This document shows positions 34,684-43,199 of a stretch of DNA of 64,000 bases, piece after piece. Source of the DNA: Planctomycetota bacterium (GTDB taxonomy: Bacteria > Planctomycetota > UBA11346); contig JACDEI010000020.1 of NCBI GenBank assembly GCA_013816485.1, positions 1-64,000 of the forward strand, given 5' to 3'. Numbering within the stretch: the stretch's first letter is position 1; every line of letters begins with the position of its first letter. The notes beneath the pieces are model-generated. The model saw nothing but the letters and a program-made list of their open reading frames with translations, had not been told where the DNA came from and made no database searches. The position numbers and the translations under genes are program-made.

Positions 34684-35580
34684 ATGGCCACTATCCTCAC
34701 CCTCACCGCCAATCCGCTGGTCGACCACCTGACCGCCGGGCGGATCGCCGGCAACGCTGTCAACCGCATCGGCCACTTCACCACCCTGGCCGGTGGCAAG
34801 GGCCTCAATGTGGGCCGCGTGCTCGCGCGCCACGGCCACCGCGTGATCGCCACCGGTTTCGCCGGCGGCCCGGAAGGTGAACTGCTGGCATCACTCACCG
34901 CCGCCGACGGCATGGAGCCGGCCTTCGTGCCGACCGCCGCGCGCACGCGCATCGGCTTCATCGCCATCGATCCCGACGGCGATGGTTCGACCGCGGTGCT
35001 GGAACATGGATCGCCGGTGACGCAGGCCGAGATGGGCACGCTGATGCAACGTTTCCGTACGCTGCTGACCGGCATCGATCTGGTGCTGGTCGGTGGCTCG
35101 GTGCCGCATGAGACCTGCAACGGCCTCTACCGCCAGGTGCTCGACCAGTGTGCGCTCGCCGGCGTGACCTGCTGGGTCGATGCCTACGGTGTGGTGATGG
35201 ATGAAGCCTTGGGCGGCGCCAATCCACCGGCGCTGTGCAAACCGAACAAACAGGAATACGGCAAGAACGGTCGCCGCTGGTTGCCGGCGCGCGAACTGCA
35301 CCTGAGCGACGGCGCCAACGAGATCAAAGTGCGCCATCCCGAAGGCCGCTTCCGCATCATCCCACCCGAAGTCGAGGCGCGTAATCCGGTGGGCAGCGGC
35401 GACTGCTACCTCGCTGCCTTGGCGCATGCACGTCTGACCGGTATGCCGCTGATCGAACAACTGCGTTACGCCGCTGCCGCGGGTGCTGCCAACGCTGCAC
35501 GCATTGACATCGCCCGTATTGCTCCTGCTGACATCCGTGCCCTGATCGATGACGTCCAGGTCATTCCGGCAGCCGAGTAG
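34684..35580 (+). CDS. PfkB-family sugar kinase, 1-phosphofructokinase-like
   Basis: 298 aa. Ribokinase/PfkB fold: the opening LTLTANPLVDHL, substrate motif AGGKGLNVGRVLARHG (about 36-51) and C-terminal signature NPVGSGDCYLAAL with catalytic Asp240 are all present. The closest recognised relatives are 1-phosphofructokinase and tagatose-6-phosphate kinase, which phosphorylate hexose phosphates with ATP. No phosphotransferase system genes are near, so the physiological substrate is uncertain. A heptamer repeat follows the stop codon. Confidence 0.88.
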   Translation: MATILTLTANPLVDHLTAGRIAGNAVNRIGHFTTLAGGKGLNVGRVLARHGHRVIATGFAGGPEGELLASLTAADGMEPAFVPTAARTRIGFIAIDPDGDGSTAVLEHGSPVTQAEMGTLMQRFRTLLTGIDLVLVGGSVPHETCNGLYRQVLDQCALAGVTCWVDAYGVVMDEALGGANPPALCKPNKQEYGKNGRRWLPARELHLSDGANEIKVRHPEGRFRIIPPEVEARNPVGSGDCYLAALAHARLTGMPLIEQLRYAAAAGAANAARIDIARIAPADIRALIDDVQVIPAAE

Positions 35581-35598
35581 CTGATGATCAGCAACAAC

Positions 35599-35626
35599 CG
35601 TGCGACGTGCGACGTGCGACGTGCGA
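35599..35626. repeat. Four perfect CGTGCGA heptamers
   Basis: Four uninterrupted copies of CGTGCGA in the spacer before the bifunctional-nuclease gene. This is the same heptamer as the left arm near 4.2 kb, 31 kb away. No clear inverted arm accompanies it. Confidence 0.93.
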
Positions 35627-35692
35627 GATGTGTCCCTCGGGTGTCCGATTAGCATCCGCTTTAATCCCGCCAACGTTCCAGGTCTGACGCAC

Positions 35693-36100
35693 ATGTTACT
35701 CAAGCCCTGCTTCCTGTCGCAAATCCTCATCGATGACCAGGACAACCAGTTCGTCATCTTCGTCGCCGAACGCGAGGGCAACCGGCGCATCCCCATCGTC
35801 ATCGGTCCGATGGAGGCCGTGGCGATTGATCGCGCGGTGAAGGGTCAGCGCTTCTCGCGTCCGCTGACGCACGACCTCTTTATCAACGTGCTCGAGGCGG
35901 TGGGCATGCGCTGCAAGGAAGTGCGCATCGTCGACCTCAAGGAGGGCACCTTCTTTGCCGAGCTGCTGCTGGGCAATGATGGTGAGAAGGAGGTGCGCAT
36001 CGATTGCCGCCCCTCCGACGCCCTGGCCCTGATGGTCCGTCTGCCGGAGACCCCCCTGATGGTCGAGGAGAACGTCCTGGCCGAGGCGGGGATGCCGTAG
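35693..36100 (+). CDS. Bifunctional nuclease (BFN/DUF151) domain protein
   Basis: 135 aa from ATG 35693, one BFN domain. The characteristic sequences are RRIPIVIGPMEAVAI, THDLFINVLEAVGM and the C-terminal DCRPSDALALMVR. BFN proteins in plants and bacteria are reported to have nuclease activity, but the bacterial role is not well defined. The longer in-frame extension upstream reads through the heptamer repeat and is rejected. It is co-directional with the PfkB kinase before it and the sigma factor after it, with a 9-mer repeat array immediately after its stop. Confidence 0.87.
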   Translation: MLLKPCFLSQILIDDQDNQFVIFVAEREGNRRIPIVIGPMEAVAIDRAVKGQRFSRPLTHDLFINVLEAVGMRCKEVRIVDLKEGTFFAELLLGNDGEKEVRIDCRPSDALALMVRLPETPLMVEENVLAEAGMP

Positions 36101-36105
36101 GGAGA

Positions 36106-36169
36106 TGGTCCGAGGGGTACGAACGGTCCGAGGGGTACGAGGGGCACGAACGTTCCGAGGAATACGAAA
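36106..36169. repeat. 9-mer array (GGTCCGAGG / GGTACGAAC), mostly one arm
   Basis: Seven or so 9-base units alternating GGTCCG and GGTACG cores directly after the BFN stop codon. Only a vestige of an inverted arm (CTTCGAACCCCC, near 36198) is seen, so this may be a decayed foldback element. It lies upstream of the ECF sigma gene. Confidence 0.85.
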
Positions 36170-36345
36170 AGCCCAACGGCACGACGTCAGTCCATCGCTT
36201 CGAACCCCCCGGACTTGTCGGCCACCTCGTCTGCATCGTTTTCCGCCACTGCGCATCCCACTCCATCAGCCCAGGTTACACGTTGAGTAGCCGCTGAGGC
36301 GTTCCTCGGCTAAGGTTCCTCGTCCCCCCTACAAGTGGAGGCGAG

Positions 36346-36930
36346 ATGAATAATTCCCCGACCGGTGATGCGAATGATGCGAATGAGGCCCTGAGCGGTC
36401 CGGCCGCCCCCCAGCGGGTGCTGGAGGTGCAGCAGCTTTTCATCAAACACGCCAACGGCCTGCGCGGTCTGATCGGTGCATTGTTCCCGGACATGGACCT
36501 GGCCGACGACGTGCTGCAGGAAGTGTTCGTCGTGGTCACCGAGAAGGCCGCGACCTTCCGCGCCGACGGTGACTTCCGCGGCTGGGCCTATGGCATCGCC
36601 AAACGCAAGGCGCTTGAACATGCGCGGCGTTACAGCGCCAAACGCAAGGTCGGGGTGTTCGCGCCCGAGACGCTTGAACTGCTGTGCGAATCCAAGCCCG
36701 AAGACGACCGCGACGACAGTGAGGTGCGCAACAGCCTGTCGCGCTGCCTCGGCAAGCTGACCCCGACGCTGCGCGAGATGATACGCCTGCGTTACACCGA
36801 GAACCTCTCACCAGCCAACATCGCCACGCGCATGGAATGGACCAGCGAAGCGGTCTACGTCGCGCTGTCGCGTTCACGCTCGCTGCTGCGCAAATGCCTC
36901 GACGCCGCCTTCAACGCCGGGATGCACTGA
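36346..36930 (+). CDS. ECF RNA polymerase sigma factor, PVC type
   Basis: 194 aa. The sigma region 2 helix (FPDMDLADDVLQEVFVVV, core binding) and the -10 recognition segment (DFRGWAYGIAKRKALEHAR) are clear. After an acidic linker, region 4 (LTPTLREMIRLRYTENLSPANIATRMEWTSEAVYVALSRSR) recognises -35 elements. This matches the Rhodopirellula/Verrucomicrobium ECF group. The FecR-LamG gene begins 2 bases after its stop, so the pair is translationally close and probably functions as sigma factor and membrane regulator of the downstream PSD1/DUF1501 genes. Confidence 0.92.
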   Translation: MNNSPTGDANDANEALSGPAAPQRVLEVQQLFIKHANGLRGLIGALFPDMDLADDVLQEVFVVVTEKAATFRADGDFRGWAYGIAKRKALEHARRYSAKRKVGVFAPETLELLCESKPEDDRDDSEVRNSLSRCLGKLTPTLREMIRLRYTENLSPANIATRMEWTSEAVYVALSRSRSLLRKCLDAAFNAGMH

Positions 36931-36932
36931 CC

Positions 36933-38468
36933 ATGGACCACGCGCAGTTCGATCTGCTGGTCGATCGCCACCTGGACGGTGGCCTGGACCTCGATGGACA
37001 GGACCGGCTGGAAGCTCTGCTACGCAGCGACGCCTCGTTGCGGGCACGTTTCTGGGATCTCGCACGCATCCATGGGCGGATCGCCTGGGTGGCGCAGGAA
37101 CGCCAGGTCGAACTGCCGGCGAACGAAGCGGTGGCGGCGGATCGCGCATTACGTGATTCATCGACCCACACGCCGGCGGCGCGATCCTCCACCACGCGTT
37201 CGACCCAGCCCAGTGATATCCGCCTGCGTACCCGCGGAGCGTTTTGGCGCCGCTTCGCCCCGGCGCTGCTCGCCGCCAGCGTGGCGATCGCGGTCGGCAT
37301 GTACTACCTGGTGGGCGCTGTTCCCCAGCAGATCCCGGCCACTACCGATGCAGTGATTGCCGATCTGGCGGATGTCCGTTGGCAGGACGGCAACGGTCCT
37401 GCCATCGGTGACGCCGTCGGCAACCGTACATTGAAGCTCACCGCTGGCTTGGCGCAGGTGCGCTTCACCAGTGGCGCAACGGTGATCGTGCACGGTCCCG
37501 CGACGTTCACTGCGCACAGTTCCCGTGGCGGCAAACTCGATCAGGGCCGCGTCGTTGCGCGCGTGCCGGAAGGCGCCAAGGGCTTCACCATCGAATCCGA
37601 TATCGCCCGCGTGGTCGACCTCGGCACCGAGTTCGGTTTCTCCGTGGGGAACGGCGCGACCCACAACGTCCAGGTGTTCGACGGCCTGGTCCAGGTCTTC
37701 GCCACCAAATCGCCAATCGCGCTGCCGCAGGCGCTCCATCGTGGTGAGGCGGTCCATGTCGATGCACACGGCGCCATCGCCAGCACCACTTTCGATGATC
37801 AGACTTATACCCGTGCCATGCCCGCCGAGTTGTCCTCGCCCGCGTTGACGAGTGGACTGGTGGCATGGTGGAAACTCGACGAGAGCGACGGCACCATCGT
37901 CCGCGACGCCAGCGGCAATGGTCATGACGGTGTGTTGCAACGCGCCACGCTCGATCAGGTCCACGTCCCAGGCATGGTTGGCGGAGCGCTGCGCTTCATC
38001 AATCACAGCTATATCGAGGTAGCGAAACATCCACGTTTCCATCTGGTGGAAATGACCCTGCACGCCTGGGTCAAACCCGCCGCCAATCAACGCATCGACG
38101 CGCAGATCGTCTCCAAACAGGGCAGCTACGGCTTGGCCATGCCACGCAACGAGGCGATGAAGTTCTACTTCTGGCACATGGACCGGGTGATCGATCTTCC
38201 CTTTACGGTAGATCGCTGGGTCAACCTGTGCGCCACTTTCGACGGCGCCATCCGCCGCTTCTACGTCGATGGGGTGCTGATCGGTAGCATCTCCAGCCCG
38301 ACTCCGCCGGTGACCAACGACCCCATCCGCATCGGCGCGCTCGAAGGCCTGAGCAAGGATGTCGACCGCTACTTCCAGGGCGCCATCGATGAGGTGCGGG
38401 TCTACAGCCGCGCCCTGTCGGATAACGAAGTGCGCTTGCTGCACCTACAAGCGACCGCTCAACGCTGA
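36933..38468 (+). CDS. FecR-domain membrane protein with C-terminal LamG domain
   Basis: 511 aa from ATG 36933. A short cytoplasmic segment with ECF-associated anti-sigma-like features (about 1-100) precedes a single membrane helix (about 112-132). A periplasmic FecR domain follows (about 175-275, GGKLDQGRVVARVPEGAKGFTIES and DLGTEFGFSV). A LamG/concanavalin-like jelly roll ends the protein (about 310-505, LVAWWKLDE, GGALRFINHSYIEV, FYVDGVLIGS, GAIDEVRVYSRALSDNEV). It probably senses a ligand, perhaps a glycan, outside the membrane and controls the sigma factor encoded just upstream. Confidence 0.88.
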   Translation: MDHAQFDLLVDRHLDGGLDLDGQDRLEALLRSDASLRARFWDLARIHGRIAWVAQERQVELPANEAVAADRALRDSSTHTPAARSSTTRSTQPSDIRLRTRGAFWRRFAPALLAASVAIAVGMYYLVGAVPQQIPATTDAVIADLADVRWQDGNGPAIGDAVGNRTLKLTAGLAQVRFTSGATVIVHGPATFTAHSSRGGKLDQGRVVARVPEGAKGFTIESDIARVVDLGTEFGFSVGNGATHNVQVFDGLVQVFATKSPIALPQALHRGEAVHVDAHGAIASTTFDDQTYTRAMPAELSSPALTSGLVAWWKLDESDGTIVRDASGNGHDGVLQRATLDQVHVPGMVGGALRFINHSYIEVAKHPRFHLVEMTLHAWVKPAANQRIDAQIVSKQGSYGLAMPRNEAMKFYFWHMDRVIDLPFTVDRWVNLCATFDGAIRRFYVDGVLIGSISSPTPPVTNDPIRIGALEGLSKDVDRYFQGAIDEVRVYSRALSDNEVRLLHLQATAQR

Positions 38469-38515
38469 ACCTGCCGACCGACGACCAGCGAACCATGACC
38501 AGCGACGAGACCACC

Positions 38516-41413
38516 ATGCGCACGACGACCACGACCTGCCGCCTGTCCGCCACCTTGCTGATGCTGGTGGGCGGATTCGCCGCCGCTGCCGATGAGCAGA
38601 CCTTCAGCCCAGAAGACGTGACGTTCTACGAAACCCAAGTCAAACCGATCCTCGATGAATCGTGCCTGAAGTGCCACGGTGGCGAGAAGACCAAGGCCGA
38701 GTTGCGCGTCACCAGCCGTGGCGCGCTGCTGCGCGGCGGCGAGACCGGCCCGGGCGTCGATGTGGAAAATCCGAAAAAAAGCCTGCTGCTGAAGATGATC
38801 AACTACAGCGATGACGATCATCAGATGCCGCCCAAGCAGAAACTGCCGGCGGACAAGATCGCCATCATCACCGAGTGGGTGAAGAAGGGCATGCCCTGGA
38901 CTCCTGGGGTGAAGGACGAGCACGCGGTCGCCAAGAAACCGCTGATCAATGACGAGACGCGCAACTACTGGGCGTACAAGAAACCGCTGCGGCCCGAGGT
39001 GCCCAAGGTCGGCAATGCCAAGTGGGTGAGCAATCCGATCGACGCCTTCATCCTCGCCGACCTCGACCGCCAGGGCCTGAAGCCCGCGCCGCCAGCATCC
39101 GCTGAGGCCCTCATCCGCCGCGCCCATTACGACCTCATCGGTCTGCCGCCCAGCGCTGCCGAGGTCGCGGAGTTCGCCGCCAGCAAAGATCCGAAAGCCT
39201 ACGAGCAGGTGATCGAGAAGCTGCTCGCCAGCCCGCACTACGGCGAGAAGTGGGGTCGCCACTGGCTCGACGTGGTCGGTTACGCCGACACCAATGGCTA
39301 CGAACGCGACGGCAACAAGCCGCATGTGTGGCGCTACCGCGACTACGTGGTGAAGGCGATCAATCAGGACAAACCCTACGACCGCTTCGTGCAGGAGCAG
39401 CTCGCCGGCGACGAACTCGCCGACAAGGACGCCGACTCGGTGACCGCTACCGGGTTCTACCGTCTGGGCCTGTGGGACGACGAACCCGCCGACCGTGAGC
39501 TGGCGAAGTACGACAACCTCGACCGCATCGTCTCGACCGTGGGCGGCGGCATGCTCGGCATGGCCCTCGGCTGCGCCCGCTGCCACGACCACAAGCGCGA
39601 TCCCATCGCGCAGGAAGACTACCACCGGATGGTCGGCTTCTTCAACAACATCAAACACATGAACAACGGCGGGCCGGACATCGAGACCAAGGTCTCATCC
39701 GCCGCCGCTGACAAAGCCGCCTGGGAACAACGCATCAGCGTCCTGGACAAAGAGGTCGCCGCCGCCGAACAGGCGTTCAAGGCCAAGCTGCCGCAGGAAC
39801 TGCGCGCCGCGGCCGAGGTCGTGCCGGGCTTCCGCAAACTTTCGTTCCGCCAGTACAAGGGCCGTTACGAGCACCTGCCGGAGTTCGACAAGTTGGAGGT
39901 CGAGCGCAAAGGCGAGATCGCCGACGGTATGATCGATCCGGGCATCGCCGGACGCGAGAGCGACTACGGCTTCGTCTTCGAAGGCGAGTTGGAGATCCCC
40001 TCCGCCGGCAGCTACACCTTCCGCCTCGACAGCGATGACGGCTCGCGCCTGATCATCAACGGCAAACGGGTGCTGGAGATGGACGGCATCCATGGGATGC
40101 AGGGTTACCAGAACGCCACCGTCCAACTGAAGACCGGCAAGGCCAGGGTGCGCCTCGACTACTTCCAAGCAGTCGGCGGTCGTGGGCTGAAGATGCTATG
40201 GTCCGGTTCGGCGATCGGCACGCGCCCGCTGGTGAAGGGCACCGAGGTCGAGGCTGGCGCGGCGATGGATCTCGCCCAGTTGATGGACGAGCGCGCCACC
40301 GAGATCCTCGGCGCGGCGACCTACGCCAGCTACCGCTCGGCGCGCCGTGAACTCAACCACCTGCGTGCTAATCCGGTGGGCGACTACACTGCCCTGAGCA
40401 TCACCGAACAGGGCGGCGTGGCCGACAACTGGGTGCTCGCCCGTGGCAACCCGCAGGCCAAAACCAAGAAGATCGACCCAGGTTTCCCCGAGGTGCTCGG
40501 CTTCGCCGCTGCGCAACTGCCGAGCGGAGTGAAGGGCCGGCGTACCGTGCTGGCGGAATGGATCGTCCATCCCGACAATCCGCTGACCGCGCGCGTGATG
40601 GTGAACCGTCTCTGGCAACATCATTTCGGCCGCGGCATCGTCGGTTCGTCGAACGATTTCGGTCAGCTCGGCGAGCAGCCGACTAACCAGCCGTTGCTCG
40701 ACTGGCTCGCCCTGGAGTTCATCGAGCGCAAATGGTCGATGAAGGCGATGCACCGCCTGATCATGACCTCCAGCGCGTATCGCATGTCGTCGCAGGACGA
40801 CGCGGCGGCGCTGGCCAAGGATGCGGGCAACCTGCACCTGTGGCGCTACAACATGCGTCGCCTGACCGCCGAGGAGATCCGCGATTCGATCCTGACGGTC
40901 GATGGCAGCCTGAACCTGGCCATCGGTGGTCCGGCGGTGTTCCCACCGATGCCGAAGGAAGTGCTCGCGACCTCGTCACAACCGCACAACGCCTGGGGCA
41001 AGAGCTCGCCGGATGACGAGGTACGCCGGTCGATCTACATCAAGGTCAAGCGCTCGCTCGTACATCCCATGCTGTCGATGCACGACTTCGCCGACACCGA
41101 CCAGAGCTGCCCGGTGCGTTTCGCCACCACCGTGCCGACCCAGGCGCTGACCATGCTCAACAGCGAGTTCATCAACGAACGCGCCGCGGCCTTCGCCCAG
41201 CGCCTGGTGCGCGAGGAACCGAAGTCACTCGACGCGCAGGTGAAGCTGGCGCTCAAGCTGGTGATGCAGCGCGAGCCCAAGCCCGCCGAGATCAAACGCG
41301 GAACAACCTTCGTGAACGACCTACGCACCGGCGAGAAGTTGAGCGCCGACGATTCGCTGACGGTGTTCTGCCTGATGGCGCTCAACCTCAACGAATTCGT
41401 TTTCCTCGATTGA
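38516..41413 (+). CDS. PSCyt1-PSCyt2(DUF1549)-PA14-PSD1(DUF1553) cytochrome protein
   Basis: 965 aa from ATG 38516, which begins a signal peptide; an ATG 21 bases upstream (38495) is the alternative. The order is PSCyt1 with haem motif CLKCHGG (about 50-56), DUF1549/PSCyt2 (about 160-370, containing CARCHDHKRDPI), a PA14 domain inserted at about 465-580 (YTFRLDSDDGSRLIINGKRV), and DUF1553/PSD1 (about 670-940). This is a hallmark planctomycetal secreted protein; the PA14 module suggests carbohydrate binding. It is typically paired with a DUF1501 protein, as here. The biochemical reaction is not established. Confidence 0.93.
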   Translation: MRTTTTTCRLSATLLMLVGGFAAAADEQTFSPEDVTFYETQVKPILDESCLKCHGGEKTKAELRVTSRGALLRGGETGPGVDVENPKKSLLLKMINYSDDDHQMPPKQKLPADKIAIITEWVKKGMPWTPGVKDEHAVAKKPLINDETRNYWAYKKPLRPEVPKVGNAKWVSNPIDAFILADLDRQGLKPAPPASAEALIRRAHYDLIGLPPSAAEVAEFAASKDPKAYEQVIEKLLASPHYGEKWGRHWLDVVGYADTNGYERDGNKPHVWRYRDYVVKAINQDKPYDRFVQEQLAGDELADKDADSVTATGFYRLGLWDDEPADRELAKYDNLDRIVSTVGGGMLGMALGCARCHDHKRDPIAQEDYHRMVGFFNNIKHMNNGGPDIETKVSSAAADKAAWEQRISVLDKEVAAAEQAFKAKLPQELRAAAEVVPGFRKLSFRQYKGRYEHLPEFDKLEVERKGEIADGMIDPGIAGRESDYGFVFEGELEIPSAGSYTFRLDSDDGSRLIINGKRVLEMDGIHGMQGYQNATVQLKTGKARVRLDYFQAVGGRGLKMLWSGSAIGTRPLVKGTEVEAGAAMDLAQLMDERATEILGAATYASYRSARRELNHLRANPVGDYTALSITEQGGVADNWVLARGNPQAKTKKIDPGFPEVLGFAAAQLPSGVKGRRTVLAEWIVHPDNPLTARVMVNRLWQHHFGRGIVGSSNDFGQLGEQPTNQPLLDWLALEFIERKWSMKAMHRLIMTSSAYRMSSQDDAAALAKDAGNLHLWRYNMRRLTAEEIRDSILTVDGSLNLAIGGPAVFPPMPKEVLATSSQPHNAWGKSSPDDEVRRSIYIKVKRSLVHPMLSMHDFADTDQSCPVRFATTVPTQALTMLNSEFINERAAAFAQRLVREEPKSLDAQVKLALKLVMQREPKPAEIKRGTTFVNDLRTGEKLSADDSLTVFCLMALNLNEFVFLD

Positions 41414-41450
41414 ACTACGCCTGACCGACTCCACGCCAAGGATCATCGCC

Positions 41451-42920
41451 ATGACCACTCCGAATCTCCCCGAAGGCCAGGCCTGCCGCACCACCCGTCG
41501 CCAGATGATGTGGCAGACCGGTGCCGGTTTCGGCGGCGTCGCCCTCGCTGGCCTGCTCGGCAACCAGTTCTTCGCCTCGCAGGCGACGGCGGCGGATGGC
41601 AAATCGCCGTTCAAAAACCCCCTCGCGCCGCGTGAGCCGCACTTCAAGGCCAAGGCCAAGAACGTCATTTTCCTCTTCATGTACGGCGGCCCGAGCCAGG
41701 TCGAGACCTTCGACTACAAGCCCGATCTCTATCCGCTCGATGGCAAGACCATCCAGGTGAAGACCTTTGGTCGTGGCGGCCACAAGAACGAAGGCCGCGT
41801 GGTCGGTCCGCAGTGGCAGTTCCAACGCTACGGCAAATGCGGCAAGATGGTCAGCGACCTCTTCCCCAACCTGGGTGAGTGTGTCGACGACATCGCCTTC
41901 CTGCACTCGATGACTGCCGATTCACCGATCCACGGCTCGGCCATGCTGATGATGAACAGCGGGCGCATCATCTCCGGCCATCCGTGCCTGGGATCGTGGG
42001 TGAACTACGGCCTCGGCACGGTGAACCAGAACCTCCCTGGGTTCGTGGTCATGCTCGACAAGACCGGCGGTCCGATCAGCGGTGCGAAGAACTGGTCGAG
42101 CGGCTACATGCCGGCGTCGTTTCAAGGCACCGTGCTGCGTGGCAGCGGCGATCCGATCCTGGATCTGAAGGCGCCAGAAATGATGACCGAGTCGCGCCAG
42201 CGCAAACTGCTGAACACGCTCAAGCAGTTCAACGACGAGCACCAGAGCATGCGCGTGTCGAACACCGACCTGGCGGCACGTATCGCCAGCTACGAACTCG
42301 CCTTCAACATGCAGAAGCATGCCCCCGAGGCGGTCGACACCTCCACGGAAAGCTCGGCGACCAAGGCGCTCTATGGCATCGACAACGAGAAGACCGCCGA
42401 CTTCGGTAACAAATGCCTGCTCGCCCGCCGCTTGGTCGAGCGCGGCGTGCGCTTCATCCAGATCTACTCCGGTGGCGCGCACAACGACGACAACTGGGAC
42501 GCGCACGGCGATATGAAGCTCAACCACACCAAACATGCGGGCGCGACCGACAAGCCGATCGCAGGTCTCTTGAAGGACCTCAAGCAGCGCGGCATGCTCG
42601 ACGACACCCTGGTGGTTTGGGGCGGGGAATTCGGCCGTCAGCCGACGGCCGAATACGCCAAGGGCACCGGTCGCGACCACAACGCCTACGGTTTCACCAT
42701 GTGGATGGCCGGCGGCGGCATCAAAGGCGGCATCAGCTACGGCAAGACCGATGAACTGGGCGGCACCGCGGTCGAGAACCGCCTGCACGTGCGCAATCTG
42801 CACGCCACCATCCTGCACCAGCTCGGCATGGATTCGAGCCGCCTGAACTTCTTCCATAACGGTCTCGATGAAAGTCTGGTCGGCATCGAAGGTGCCGAGC
42901 CGATTAAGGCCATTATCTGA
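41451..42920 (+). CDS. DUF1501 protein with Tat-like signal
   Basis: 489 aa. The N-terminus carries TRRQMMWQTGAGFGGVALAGLLG, a twin-arginine-like signal; many DUF1501 proteins are Tat substrates. The alkaline-phosphatase/sulfatase-like fold is suggested by KNVIFLFMYGGPSQVETFDYKP, SPIHGSAMLMMNSGR and GRDHNAYGFTMWMAGGGIKGG, which hold the likely metal ligands. It is the standard partner of PSD1 proteins in planctomycetes. The gene starts 37 bases after the PSD1 stop and is followed by the largest 9-mer repeat in the window. Enzymatic function unknown, but hydrolysis of a sulfate or phosphate ester is plausible. Confidence 0.93.
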   Translation: MTTPNLPEGQACRTTRRQMMWQTGAGFGGVALAGLLGNQFFASQATAADGKSPFKNPLAPREPHFKAKAKNVIFLFMYGGPSQVETFDYKPDLYPLDGKTIQVKTFGRGGHKNEGRVVGPQWQFQRYGKCGKMVSDLFPNLGECVDDIAFLHSMTADSPIHGSAMLMMNSGRIISGHPCLGSWVNYGLGTVNQNLPGFVVMLDKTGGPISGAKNWSSGYMPASFQGTVLRGSGDPILDLKAPEMMTESRQRKLLNTLKQFNDEHQSMRVSNTDLAARIASYELAFNMQKHAPEAVDTSTESSATKALYGIDNEKTADFGNKCLLARRLVERGVRFIQIYSGGAHNDDNWDAHGDMKLNHTKHAGATDKPIAGLLKDLKQRGMLDDTLVVWGGEFGRQPTAEYAKGTGRDHNAYGFTMWMAGGGIKGGISYGKTDELGGTAVENRLHVRNLHATILHQLGMDSSRLNFFHNGLDESLVGIEGAEPIKAII

Positions 42921-42933
42921 TTTTTTTGGGGCG

Positions 42934-43165
42934 GAAGGGTACGAGGGGTACGAGGGGTACGAAGGGTACGGGATGAAGTCACTCCGACTCCTCGTGCCAC
43001 TCGTACCTCCTGGGGTACGAAGGGTACGAAGGGTACGAAGGGTACGGGATGAAGTCACTCCGACCCCTCGTACCCCTCGTACCCCTCGTACCCCTCGTAC
43101 CCCTCGTACCCTTCGTACCCCCTCGTACCCCTCGTACCCTTCGTACCCTTCGTACCCTTCGTCCC
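42934..43165. repeat. Double foldback 9-mer array with duplicated core
   Basis: Two consecutive units, each a forward array (GGTACGAAG/GGTACGAGG), the same core, then inverted arrays (CTCGTACCC). A 28-base stretch spanning the core (GAAGGGTACGGGATGAAG onward) is identical at 42961-42988 and 43037-43064, 76 bases apart. The second inverted arm is the longest, with at least eleven 9-mers. It fills the DUF1501-propeller spacer and stops 35 bases before the next ATG. Reading through it gives YEG, PSY, RTP or VPL repeats, which are spurious. Confidence 0.93.
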
Positions 43166-43199
43166 TCACACCTCCCCGACGCCCCCCAAGGACACCCAC

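Noticed and set aside
36837-36932. Extended start of the FecR-LamG gene inside the sigma factor gene
   Set aside because: It overlaps region 4 of the sigma gene in another frame; the ATG 2 bases after the sigma stop is the natural start.
42934-43165. CRISPR array
   Set aside because: The units are contiguous 9-mers without unique spacers, in both orientations, and no cas gene is present.
41922-43199. Minus-strand ORF with YEG, VRG and PSY repeats
   Set aside because: The periodic residues are translation of the 9-mer DNA repeat; the rest is antisense to the DUF1501 gene.
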